DNA from: Tipula vernalis
Taxonomy: Eukaryota > Arthropoda > Insecta > Diptera > Tipulidae
DNA: 64,000 nt
Assembly: GCA_958295665.1 (NCBI GenBank)
Contig: OY282560.1
Location: 256,351,368 to 256,415,367 of the forward strand
Direction of reading: 5' to 3'
How positions within the stretch are numbered: the stretch's first letter is position 1; every line of letters starts with the position of its first letter. The notes below the pieces were generated by a model, which saw only the letters and a program-made list of their open reading frames with translations, made no database searches and was not told the origin of the DNA. Shown in pieces: positions 1 through 10,643 of this stretch. Both the position numbers and the translations under genes were made by a program.

Positions 1-1388
1 TGTACGAGTCATACAAAATGATGGTGACAGACGCACAATTTTTAAGCTTCCCTGCCGAAATTAGCAACCTGCGCAATAACCTACCTTTGAACAAAGCGAG
101 TACTATTTCATCACTATCCCCATTCCTAGACAACGCTGGAATTTTACGAGTGGGTGGACGCCTAGAATATGCAAAGGAACAATACGATCTAAAACATCCG
201 ATAATCTTGTCTGGCAGTCACCGTATAGCACATAAACTAGTCCAAGAAGCACACTACAAGCATTTACATGCAGGACCAACCTTATTAACGTCAATTATCA
301 GGCAACAGTACACCATAATCCGATGAAAACATTTAGTCCGACGAGTGATACACGACTGCATAAAATGCTTCCGGCAGAAGAAAGTTACACAAGAGCAACT
401 AATGGGACAATTACCACCACCACGAGTCAATCTAATCAGGGCATTTTTGCAAACAAGCGTAGATTATGCTGGCCCATACACAATCAAAACCAACAAGGGA
501 CGGAAGTTCTCTACCTATAAAGGTTATCTCGTAATATTCACATGTATGGCAACCAAGGCTATACATCTCGAATTGGCTACCGACATGACCACAGATACGT
601 TTCTTGCAGCATTTAAACGGTTCCAGAACCGCCGAGGAATTTGCACGGATGTATATAGCGACAACGGAACCAATTTTGTAGGTGCCGCAAATGAATTAAG
701 AAACTTTCAACAACTTTTAGCACGGGAAAAAGAGCAAATTACCAACTGGGCGACAACAAATAACACAAAATGGCATTTCGTACCTCCGGCATCGCCGCAC
801 TTCAATGGCCTGTGTGAGGCAGCAGTAAAGTCTGTCAAATTCCACTTGCGACGTGTGCTCGGCCAAGCTACGCCGAGATATGAGGAGTTAAATACACTTT
901 TGACTCAAATTGAAGCTCTGCTTAATTCTCGACCTCTATGCGAGTCACTAGAAGAACACATTGAAACCCTAACACCAGCGCATTTTATTATCGGACAACC
1001 CATTACAACAGTACCAGAGCCAGATATCACACACTTAAAAATCAACCGCTTGTCCCGTTGGTAGATGACACAGCAAATGTTCCAGCATTTCGCTAGAAGG
1101 TGGCAGGCGGAATATCTCACTTCTTTAAATCGGTTGTCAAAGTGGCGATTGAAACACAACAATATTAAAGTTGGCGACTTAGTTGTTTTAAAGGACGACA
1201 ATATTCCACCAGGGCAATGGGCACTGGGTCGCATTACTGACATACATCCTGGCCGAGATGAAATCGTTCGTGTGGTCACAATCAAAACATCAAGAGGACA
1301 ATTCAAACGGCCAATCACAAAAATTTGTCTGCTTCCAATAATTGACTCATCTAATTCGTCAACGGCGGCGGCATGTCTGGAATTATAA
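1..1388 (+). pseudogene. BEL/Pao retrotransposon pol, 3' part (integrase)
   Basis: C-terminal half of a BEL/Pao polyprotein running in from the left edge. One reading frame covers the integrase zinc-binding region (18-326, with GGRL...HP and a H-rich HLHAGP motif), the DDE integrase core (345-1064) and the C-terminal DUF5641-like domain (1065-1388, VGDLVVLKDDN and W.LGRI.D.HPG). The core shows DYAGP for the first Asp, YSDNGTNF for the second and PHFNGLCEAAVKS for the Glu. All three pieces are in the same frame and are separated only by a TGA at 324-326 and a TAG at 1062-1064. Apart from these two nonsense codons the frame is well preserved, so decay is recent to moderate. RT, protease and gag lie outside the window. 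Family assignment is secure. Confidence 0.9.
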
Positions 1389-1880
1389 TAATTTGTGATT
1401 ATTATGAAGAAACCTAACCAACTTACCTCATCTAAATCGTCAATCAAAAAATCTAACCAAATACCTAAGTTGACAGTCGATTATTGTTTTGGTAGATTTG
1501 ACATTACCGATTGATTAATGAAGCGATCTACTTTATCGATAATGTAATAATTTGTAATTTGTATAACAGCTGATCTTACTGTCATCTATGATTGAATAGT
1601 TAAACAATTGTTTATTCAGCTCTTTTAATTATTTAATATTGCCGCGGTTTTGTCGTATTTGCTACCTTTAGTTTTATGACAAAAAAAGAAGCGAATTTTT
1701 TCTCGTCTCACTTTTTTTCCAACTATAGAGTTGCAAACATCTATTATTCAAGTAATAAGAAATTGTGCTCTCATTTTGTTTTCCAAATAACAAACTGAAT
1801 AATCAATTCAATTAAAAATCATTGTGGAGATAATTAATAAATTATAATATTAAATTAAAACAAAGTTGTGTTTCTGTTCT
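1389..1880 (+). repeat. putative 3' LTR of the BEL/Pao element
   Basis: Non-coding stretch directly after the end of the BEL pol frame and before the LINE tail. Its position fits a 3' LTR, and it contains TATA-like and poly(A)-signal-like AT-rich stretches. No 5' LTR is in the window, so neither boundary can be verified. The end could be anywhere between about 1850 and 1890. Confidence 0.35.
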
Positions 1881-2278
1881 AATAAAAGTGGAATTACAAT
1901 CTATACAAACAATGACCTTCATATGAACCTTAAAATGAACCTCATCTTAAACGAAATCCAGGAAAAAGCACGGAGACATGAAGAAAGGCTCCGCCAACAT
2001 GTGAATATTGAAGCAACTGAGCTCCTAAGCATCACGAATTTAGTACGCAGACTTAAAAGAACCAAACCTTTTGAGCTGGTGTGATTATCAGTTTCAACAG
2101 CATTGTACTGTTTACTTCAATTTACCAAACACCATGGAACGCCAATGGGAAGAAGCCATAGATTAATTTAAGTTAGTAAATTAAGTCAGAAACAAATTGC
2201 TCATTAGTCCACGAGACTAGATTGTAATTATATAAAGTAAATAAATAAAATTTATTTTAAATAAATAAAAAAAAAAAA
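1881..2278 (+). mobile_element. 5'-truncated jockey-like LINE: ORF2 C-terminus, 3'UTR and A-rich tail
   Basis: The frame ending with a stop at 2082-2084 has the end typical of jockey-type ORF2 proteins: a basic, heptad-like stretch (EKARRHEERL) and a terminal RRLKRTKPFELV. The 3'UTR that follows runs into an A-rich tail at 2250-2278. The upstream limit is set where the frame stops resembling ORF2, around 1881. A second, shorter copy of the same 3' end lies in opposite orientation at 32272-32500, which confirms a repeated element. It is an ordinary 5'-truncated, dead-on-arrival LINE copy. No target-site duplication could be recognised. Confidence 0.75.
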
Positions 2279-5121
2279 TTCACAGCAACTAATTTCGTTT
2301 ATCGATAAAATAAATATGAAACTATTTCCGAAAAACCGTACTTCGCAATACATTATAATTAAAAAAAAAAAATTATAATTATGTTTTGGATGTTCATACA
2401 ATACGATATATTTAATAATATATTTGACAATTTTTTTTAACGGTGTGTACATACACAAATATGTAAACTATCTCAGATTGTTTCTTGTTGCATTTTAGTT
2501 TACGGGACGCAGGCTACCCATTACTCTCTTATCAAATTACTCTACGAACACTGATTGGTTACAAAAGTAACCATTTGCTATATTTTAACGACAGTTATTT
2601 AAAATCCGTAAATTATAATTAGTCATGCATTCATTTATATTTATTCTTAGATCCTTTAGATACAACTGCAAATAGTGAACCACTCTGTCCTATTTTGCTC
2701 ATAAATGCGGATTTGCCATTGAAATCACGAAGGCTAATGGTAATTGAATTTATTGATTACGTTCTTCTTGGGCTTTTATTAGCTTCACTGCTTGCAGATA
2801 CTCAATACTTAAAACAAAAACTTTAATTATAAAAGACGTGTTAGTTTCAGTTTACAATCATGAAAAGATGATTCGTGCCGTGCACGGATATTATGATATT
2901 ATCCTGCAGAATGTTTTGGTTAAAACATTTAGTTTAGATTGTACAATTTGATAAATTTCTTAGCATTATCAACTATTCTGACTTCGATAGAGTTGATATT
3001 ATCTTGTAGAATGGTAACTTTTGTTAATTGATCTTCATAAAAACATAAAATAGCTACCAGTAGATCTTTGTTAAAGGGATTTAAGCTTTGCTTTGGATAA
3101 ACTCTAAAAAATTTCTGCCATTAGCGTCATTAGAGAAGAGTTAGTTAACCGAATGGTTAATTACACAAATAAATTATACTTAGGTATTGTACTTAAACGC
3201 ACAAATACTACTGGAAATATTGAAATACAATGTTTCTTTGACTTTTCCGAAATACTGTGCTTTCGTGCCAAAAAGGAATAGAATGATATTCAAGAGATAA
3301 TTGGCTGAAGGTAAGAAGTTGCTTTCAAAGTCCAGTTCTAATGTTAACAGAACTGGATTACAAAGATTAGGTTTTTACAGTAAAAATATCTTGAAGAATC
3401 TTATTAAATTCCCACACGCCACCTTACAATAGGAATATAAATCGATGGAGCATCTTTTTATATGAAGTATCGTATAATACTCTTTTACAGGAAACTTAAC
3501 CTTAATGGCTAAATATGCGTAGAATTAAATAAAATTTTCATTTATTTTTCGTGATTGTATATTGTTATCAGTTACTCATAAGAAAAAAACGGTTGGTAGA
3601 ATATCGCTGTAAAAATCATGTATGGAATATTAATGAAATTCATTCACATTATTTGGTTAGAAAATACAAGGAATTTAAAAAAAAAAATATCGCTTTTATT
3701 CCGAATATTATGTCTATACTCTCTATATAATAGTACAAAATACAAAAACAGACAATAATACGACTTTATTACGATATGGACATGACAAACGAAAAATCCC
3801 ACTTAAATACAGATACTGTTATTGTAATCTAGCAAGCAACCGATGGAATATTAAATATTCTTGGGGTGGATACAAATATCACCACACGGAATTATGTGAA
3901 AATTAATGAACATATTACATTTTCTCAACACTACCGTCAAAATAATACCCTTCCATAGTTAAATTGAATTGAAATTTTTACTGAAGCATAAATTTAACAT
4001 TTTTATTATTATGGCATGGCATATTAACTTTGTTTACATATTTTCAGAAATAATTTCAAGAGTCTTGATTCAAATCGCAACAATAATAATAGAAACTGAC
4101 ATAAATAAATCAGCGGTGCTCGAAAAAATATACATAGGTACATCTTATTCTATACATATACATATAGACAAACAAAAACAAAAGTGATAAATATCTTAGG
4201 GTAAAATGGTTGTCATAATATTTAGGTTCAGTAACTCACATTTAAATAAAAACCGTGTTTGAAATATCACGAAATCGATTAGCTTCAAATTTGGCAAAAT
4301 GCTTGTGTAGAAACACAAAGATTTGGAGGTTAATGAAGACCAATTTTAATAATTTTATTTATTGACAATTTGGTGCAGAGTAACAAGAGACATCGGCCTT
4401 AAGTATCACATTCGACGAGATGAGCTATGTAATGTCTATTGTAATTATTATTAAAAATATCTTTCACCGTTTTATTTTGTTTTTTTTTTATTATGTAAAT
4501 CTTTATTCAGAACTTTCATTAAATTACATGTTTATTGTCCGCTATCTAGATTTCGACTTCTGTCGATTGTATTCACCTCCAAAACAAAAGTCAATTTTCT
4601 TATATGCTATTTTTAAATCAATTTTTATTTAGTAAGCATATTTTATATCGTCAGCACAAATTAAAATAATTTATATATAATTTGTGGACTGAATTCCACT
4701 GCGAATATTGACTTTAAAATATGCTTACTTTACAATTAACAATTTAATAACCTAAAGTAATAAAGTAATAACAACTACCAATTTAATGACCTCAAGCAAT
4801 ATATTTTATAATACGATGATATATGGCATTACAGCTATTCTACATAACATTGAGCTATTGTAAAAAATCTATTTCTATTTGGTAACGAAAACTAAATAGT
4901 CAAAGTGTTAAGTTATTGAAAACGAATATGGAGACATAACGGATATTTTCGCCAAAGAAACTTTAAGGAAATGTTGAAAACGTTAGGCATGATAATAGAC
5001 AGAATTAGTTTTCTTCTTATTAATAAAAACATGTTATTAATTAAAATTTTTGTAACCAAAATCTTCATGATATAATCCAACGACTCAGAACTTAGGAGGT
5101 AAATATTTTCGTGTTTTATAG
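2279..5121. other. AT-rich DNA without recognisable features
   Basis: About 2.8 kb of AT-rich sequence with only short ORFs (60-80 codons) that have low-complexity composition and no recognisable motif. I see no terminal repeats, tandem arrays or RNA genes here. Confidence 0.6.
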
Positions 5122-5409
5122 TACAGCCTTGGCCAAAAATATAAAGCACCCCTATCTATTAGCATTATATATTAATATTATGTCTTTCTAAACAATGGGT
5201 GTTAACGAACGAGTCATCCCACCGAATGCTTAATTATTGAAAATCACCAATTTTTGTTTTGTTTTAGGTTCTTAACAAGAAGTTGTAGCGTCGTAAAATT
5301 TTTTTATTTTAGTTTTGTATTTGATCGTGTGCAGTCTTCACATAAAGTGTTTTAAATCAAAAAGAGTTTTCGTAAGTTTTTTGAGAAAAAAAGTGTATTT
5401 GTGATAATT

Positions 5410-6564
5410 ATGCCTAAAGCGTGCCAACTCAGTGAAGGAATAAGGGCACAAATTGTGTTGTTGGATTCCCAGGGTGTAAGCCAAATTAAAATATCCCAAA
5501 AATTAAAATGCTCTCGTGGAGCAGTTCAATCTACATTGAAAAGGGTTAAAGAGACCGGGGACTATGCCTATAAACTACGCTCAGGCAGAAATCGTATCAC
5601 TTCGGTAAGAGACGATCGACAAATTGTGCGAAAATCTCTCAAAAACCGAAGAAAAACATCTGCTGAGATAGCTCCAGAGCATTTAACAGAACAAGAAGTT
5701 CACATTTCGGCACAGACAGTTAGAAGAAGGCTCCTGCAAGCTGGATTGAAAGGTTGTAAAGCAAGAAAAAAACCTTTGCTCTCACTTCCCAACATAAAAA
5801 GTCGCTTGAGATGGGCTCGAGAACACAAACATTGGAATGACGTGGATTGGGCGAGAGTTGTTTGGTCAGATGAATCTACTTTTGAGGTAAATATAAAAAA
5901 TAAATATTAAAAAATAATTAGTCAAAAAAAAAAATAAAAAATTGTGCTATGTATTTTAAAAGAATTAATAGAGAAATTTATGTTAAATTTGATGGAATTC
6001 TTATAGATTTTTGGAACTCCTGGCGCAACCATCGTAAGAAGAAGAGTCGGGGAAGCATACAATCCTGATTGTATAGTGCCTACCGTAAAGCATGGAGGGG
6101 GTAAACTGATGGTGTGGGGTTGTATGGCATCATCAGGGGTGGGAAAACTGTTGTTTTGTGAGGGTCTGATGAACAGTACCAACTATGTTACCGTCCTCGA
6201 GGCTGCATTGAATGCCTCAATTCGGCAAATCTTTGGGGAAACGGATAGTTCTTCGATAATTTATCAACAGGATAATGCCCCCTGCCATATTTCCCGCGTT
6301 ACGATGAGTTGGTTTCGAAAAAAACAAATTCGAGTCATGGACTGGCCCGCATAGTCACCAGGCCTAAATCCCATTGAAAATTTGTGGTCAATTTAAAAAA
6401 AAAAATCAAGGATCGCAGTATGACTTCAAAGGAAGACCTCAAACGTGCGCTGACAGAGGAATGGAAAAATATATCGAGAAATACCTGCGAAAAATTAGTA
6501 CGGTCGATGAATAAAAGAGTCCTGGCTGTCATCAAAGCCAAAGGAGGACCTACAAAATACTAAA
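5410..6564 (+). pseudogene. Tc1-like DD34E transposase with a GT-AG intron
   Basis: Transposase that would cut and rejoin the Tc1 ends. Start chosen at ATG 5410. Residues 1-120 are the paired-like helix-turn-helix DNA-binding region (GVSQIKISQKLKCSRGAVQ). The first catalytic Asp lies in WSDESTFE. The frame is then interrupted by 120 bp (5887-6006) that begins GTAAAT and ends TTATAG. Removing it joins ESTFE in phase with IFGTPG, the expected family sequence. The second Asp is in QQDNAPCH and the Glu in LNPIEN, with 34 residues between, hence DD34E. Defects: a TAG at 6352-6354 just before the Glu, and a frameshift in the A-run near 6389. The tail ends GGPTKY with TAA at 6562. This copy cannot make active protein. 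Confidence 0.85.
5887..6006 (+). other. probable 120-bp spliceosomal intron in the Tc1 transposase
   Basis: Starts GTAAAT and ends TTATAG, is AT-rich with in-frame stops, and sits exactly between codons (phase 0) of conserved transposase sequence. No terminal inverted repeats or target duplication suggest a nested insertion. A transposon scrap that happens to start GT and end AG is the alternative. Confidence 0.65.
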
Positions 6565-6759
6565 ATTAATAAAATATAAAAAGTATTTCCTAAAAATATT
6601 GAGTTTTAATTTTTGTCTTCATTCGTTTTGTAGATACTGCAATTTGGGAGGGGTGCTTTATAATTTTGGCCAAGGCTGTAGTAGTTTCAGATGAAAAAAA
6701 TTTAGTGATTGCACGAAAAAAAGGAAGACGACAAATAAATGAAATGCCATTAGAGTGAC

Positions 6760-7275
6760 ATAGGCTGAGTTTCTTTTTTTTATTTTTTGTATATCCAGAT
6801 TTCATGGGTAAATTTTACAGCAAACAAAAAGATAAAAAAACAATTACAAAAAAAAAATTGAGTATTATTGTTAATTCGATTATTTTCACATCCCAAAATT
6901 ATCTAAAAAATTAAAAACTTAACGCATATATCAGAATTTTATCTTTTCAACTACTATTTTCCGTCATAGAATAATAAACCATATAAACGTCGTACGTATA
7001 ATTACAGTATTAGTGTGTGCGAGAAAATGTTTTCATCGTACACAAATTTTGTGTTGTTGGGTTAAAGCTTAGAGGATTGCAATAAAAAGTATTCAACTCG
7101 ATGTGTTATTGTCAATAATTATGGCAACCACTCTAATACAGATACAACTTTTTTGGAATAAAAATGTTTACTGACAAGTTTGGATCTCTCTTTGACACAA
7201 CCACCGATTCTATATTTTTATTTCAATACATTTTCACTGACAAACATTTTTGCACAATAGAAACACAAAATAAAG
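6760..7275. repeat. decayed MITE copy of the same family as 33060-33660
   Basis: Shares a series of diagnostic stretches in the same order with the copies at 32000-33056 and 33060-33660: AAATTTT.ACAGCAAACAAAAA, TATCAGAATTTT, TTTTCCGTCATAGAATAA, TGTGCGAGAAAATGTTTTC, TTGCAATAAAAAGTA and CACAACCACCGATT. The termini are too diverged to place exactly. It is non-coding. Confidence 0.55.
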
Positions 7276-7323
7276 TGAAAAACAATTAAATTTAAATTTA
7301 AATTAAAATTCGTATTAAAATCG

Positions 7324-7374
7324 TATACCTTATCAATCATTTAAATCATTTATTTAAATGATTAATAAGGTATA
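7324..7374. repeat. hairpin-forming inverted repeat, 23-bp arms
   Basis: The left arm (7324-7346) and the reverse complement of the right arm (7352-7374) both start TATACCTTAT and end AATCATTTAAAT. There is one mismatch over 23 bp and a 5-nt loop. Its role is unknown; it may be the centre of a small MITE. Confidence 0.6.
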
Positions 7375-7821
7375 TCAAACCGGAAGGGAAATTAAATTTC
7401 CTCAAAATGTAAGTTAACTATGTAAATAATGCATGAATTAAAAGTGGTTGAATGTAAAATTCAGAAATCTAATTACATATGTGTTGTAATTTTATACTCA
7501 GTTACAAATGCCTATTATATGCAGAGGTAGTTTTTGTATTTGTATTATTTGCATTCTGTCTACATGAGATGAATGGCGTATTACAATGTAATTATAATAA
7601 ATAATAATTTATGACTTAATAAGAACTGCAATAATCGCAATATTCAAACTATTTGTATGGTGCTATGTAGTAATCGGGATCTGTTCAACATGTCATATTT
7701 CAAAACGGAATATTTCAAAATGTAATATGAATGAATAAGACATAATGTACACGCTTTGAATAGTACAGAAACAGGAACAGAATTCTCTATTAGCTCGCCA
7801 TCGCTTCGAATTTTTAATATC

Positions 7822-8121
7822 AAATGTTTATATGGTTCATTGCTAAAGGAATTTCCTGAGTTTACCTAGCCACCTAGGTACGATTGGAAGATAAAGCACA
7901 ATATAGTTCACAGAATTGTGACAGAAGGACAACTTCCATTCTGTAAACCACATCGTCTTGATCCCGAGACGTTTGCACTAGCTAAAGATTCTTTTCAGCA
8001 TTTGCAAAATTTAGGTCTTTGCAAACAATCCTCATCATCAACATGTTCTCTTCTTCACATGGCTCCTAAAAAGGAGCAAAATGACTGGAGGCTTTAGGGG
8101 ATTAATATATTTCTTAACCAG
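7822..8121 (+). pseudogene. Gypsy reverse-transcriptase N-terminal fragment
   Basis: One plus-strand frame reads through conserved Gypsy sequence: LLKEFPEFT, HRIVTEGQLPFCKPHRLD, LGLCKQSSS, LLHMAPKKE and DWRL. The same block in the Gypsy pol at 10644-13355 reads [35 protein letters not shown] and DWRPCGDYR. Two TAG codons interrupt it and it fades out after 8121. It is a small orphan scrap, not part of the downstream element as far as can be seen. Confidence 0.6.
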
Positions 8122-8565
8122 AAAATTAATCTCTACATGAATACAAAACGGAAAAATTTAAAATTGAAATTAAACAAAGTATTCGTCATTTACTACTGAG
8201 CTCATGCGCCATACAAATATACCATAAATTTATTAAATAATTTCAGAAGATATGAAATCAACAAAATTATTTTCATGATCAAGGTTATTGCGTTTTCTAT
8301 TTGGTCATATGATTGATTTGCAGTATAATCAGCAATCATCAAAATCATCATCAGCAAAATATTTGATTCACATTTCAATGTGTAGCGTATTCCCCTCTAA
8401 TTCTATACAAGCGAATTTCCATAACGAAAAATACGTATTAGGAGAAATACTGGCATATATTGTACATGCAACAAATACCCTCGATTTACTTATTACATTG
8501 CCTGTCAAGTTATGCAATACCATTAGCATTTAATTTATGTGTTTCAGAATAATATACTCTGGCAC

Positions 8566-8902
8566 ATAAGGGGTTGTGATATACACGGACAAACAAAATA
8601 TATTTTGTTTGAACGAAATAATAACGAGGGGACCAGTTCTATCGATGAAGTGACATGACCAACGTAAAAAAAAATTATAAAAAGAAATAAATTCTAAAAA
8701 TACCAAAAAAAGTGTTGGAAATTAATTTTTTTTTTTTTTTTTTGAAAATTTATATTAAAGTGAATAATACAATAGTAAAAATTATAACTAAAAACTTTGT
8801 TCATAAATTGAAATAATAAATTAATAAATTGGTTAAAGTGAATTTTATAAATAAAAAACTTTAAAAACCAAATCCAAAAAGATTTTTAATCAAAATATTA
8901 CA
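8566..8902 (+). repeat. putative 5' LTR of Gypsy element A
   Basis: A non-coding block starting TGTGATATACACGG and ending ATATTACA, immediately upstream of a PBS-like sequence (8903-8922). TG...CA termini and position fit a 5' LTR. No matching 3' LTR exists because element A is truncated in integrase, so the left boundary is a guess. Confidence 0.4.
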
Positions 8903-8922
8903 TTGGTGACACACCGACAACG
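8903..8922 (+). other. putative primer-binding site of Gypsy A
   Basis: Reads TTGGTGACACACCGACAACG directly after the putative LTR end. The TGGTGAC....CCGAC pattern is the usual tRNA-complementary PBS of many insect Gypsy elements. Confidence 0.45.
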
Positions 8923-9035
8923 GTTTTTACCGTTAATTATATTTATAAATATATTGGAGTCAGCAGAGGAGCAGCATATTGCAGTTCGAGGCGCACATAG
9001 GGCGCTTATTTGGCAAAGGGATTTTTTAACTGGAC

Positions 9036-9063
9036 ACCTGGTACGACATCAGTCGTACCAGGT
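9036..9063 (+). promoter_or_regulatory. perfect 12-bp stem hairpin in Gypsy A leader
   Basis: ACCTGGTACGAC (9036-9047), a 4-nt loop, then GTCGTACCAGGT (9052-9063). It lies in the roughly 800-nt untranslated leader between PBS and gag. A role in packaging or dimerisation is speculation. Confidence 0.5.
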
Positions 9064-9724
9064 AAAGGTACGTAGCCAACAATTTTAGTAAAATTTAAAA
9101 AAAAAACACATAAATTACAGCGCTTTGTTTTTTATTCTCACATGAGCGACTTATATCAATGAGGTTACGATTGTTTTTATATAATCAAGTAGCAACGGTG
9201 CGACTGCAGCAATAAACATCACATCCACAAGGAAATTATAATTATAAACGTGCGTATACAGTAAATACCCACACAAAAGAGAAAATAGCGGTTAAAAGTA
9301 CGTTTACAAAAATCATCGCACTAACGGAGGATACACATTTATACGGTGTAGCGGCCAACCCACGCCGCAACGCGGGAGCAACAGTAAAGGGAGCGGCAGA
9401 AGGATAGACGAAGAAAATCGGCCAGTTTTTATTTCAAAACAGATTTAAAATTTTTACTGTATCAAAATTATTCAGAAATTCTAAAATTATTTGTAAAATT
9501 TCCAACATTTTCGGTAATTTGTTTTTCTGTTTCTTTCGCTCTTTCAAATCGTGTTTCATTCAATCGTTTGCAATTGGTCGTCCCGTCAAAATATAGTTTT
9601 CCAAATCCCTGCATTGGTCATTTGTCGAATTCCGGAACTAAGCGAGAGCTAAATAATAACGCCCGCAGCATCCGACGATTATCGAAACAATTAAAAAAAC
9701 ACAAAAAATAACACAAAAAATAAA

Positions 9725-10447
9725 ATGGCAGACGGCGAAAATAAAATGGATACATTAGACAAAAACGCTCCAACACAGGTAACAAGTGACATACGCATAA
9801 CTGATACTGTAAATGGGAAGGAAATATCATCAACAAGCGTCAAACTGCAACCTTTGTGGACGGCATCACCATTGAACTGGTTCCGAGTGGCCGAGTTGCA
9901 GTTTGAAACGCAACAAATTAAATCCGAAAAAACCAAATTTTTGCACGTACTTGGCGCTTTAATGCCTGACACGTGCAATCTAATTTCCGATATTTTCGAA
10001 TGTCCTCCCACGACCAATCAATACTTAAAATTAAAAAATTTGCTTTTAGAGCGCTTAGCTCCTTCAGAAGAGCAAAAGCTCGCACAATTACTGGCAGGTC
10101 AGCAGATTGGCGAAGGCAAACCATCGGAAATTTTAAGGTAGATTCGCTCGCTTGCGAGCACAAACTTATCCGCGGTAGTAATCCGATCATTCTGGGTCAG
10201 AAGGATGCCAGAGATAATCAGAATAGCCACAGCAGCGCAGCCAGCGGAACAGACACTGGAAGAGTTGGCCAAAATGACAGACCGCATGCATGAAGCAATG
10301 CAGACAAATGTTAGCCATACAAGCGCAATCACCAGTCACAAGCAGACATATCAGACTTCAGAAAGATCCCGTCCCACTCAGCGTAATGAGCAAGGTCAAG
10401 AGCTCCCTATTAGATCGACACAAACAAAACAGTCGAAGAGCGATTAA
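9725..10447 (+). pseudogene. Gypsy A gag
   Basis: Starts with ATG in AAAATGGC. It has the usual capsid opening of insect Gypsy gag (LQPLWTASPLNWFRVAELQF, then TKFLHVLGAL and LKNLLLERLAPSEEQKLAQLL). A TAG at 10139-10141 breaks the frame; the same frame resumes and runs to 10447. Downstream, in another frame, a short Cys/His block ([21 protein letters not shown], about 10600-10670) resembles the zinc-knuckle-like end of this gag type. So at least one nonsense codon and one frame change have accumulated. Gag would form the virus-like particle. This copy is defective. Confidence 0.7.
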
Positions 10448-10643
10448 CCCAAATCGAGGTAAAATTGAACCAGCTAGCCCAGGGGAATAGGTCACAATAA
10501 CAAGGATGGATACAGCGAAATAGATGTAACTCAAATAATAGAAATTATAACAATAGGTCGAATCAAGGACAAGGGTCGCCAAGTAGACCTTATACAAACC
10601 AATATTGTGTATTACATTATAGATATCGAGAGAAAGCGAGAGC

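Larger units (their letters stand above)
5124..6678 (+). mobile_element. complete Tc1-like DNA transposon with TIRs and TA duplication
   Basis: Both ends are recognisable. The left end starts CAGCCTTGGCCAAAAATATA at 5124, and the reverse complement of the right end is CAGCCTTGGCCAAAATTATA. The TIRs match over 30 bp with one mismatch. The dinucleotide TA flanks both ends (5122-5123 and 6679-6680), as expected for Tc1/mariner insertion. The 1555-bp size is normal for the family. It carries one transposase gene in the plus direction. The near-perfect TIRs point to fairly recent insertion, although the transposase is broken. Confidence 0.92.

Noticed and set aside
3969..4632. Two 70-codon plus-strand ORFs
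   Set aside because: AT-rich composition dominated by Ile, Phe, Tyr and Lys, no splice or domain evidence.
8903..9088. Small ORF upstream of gag in Gypsy A
   Set aside because: Overlaps the PBS and the leader hairpin, no recognisable domain; probably untranslated leader.
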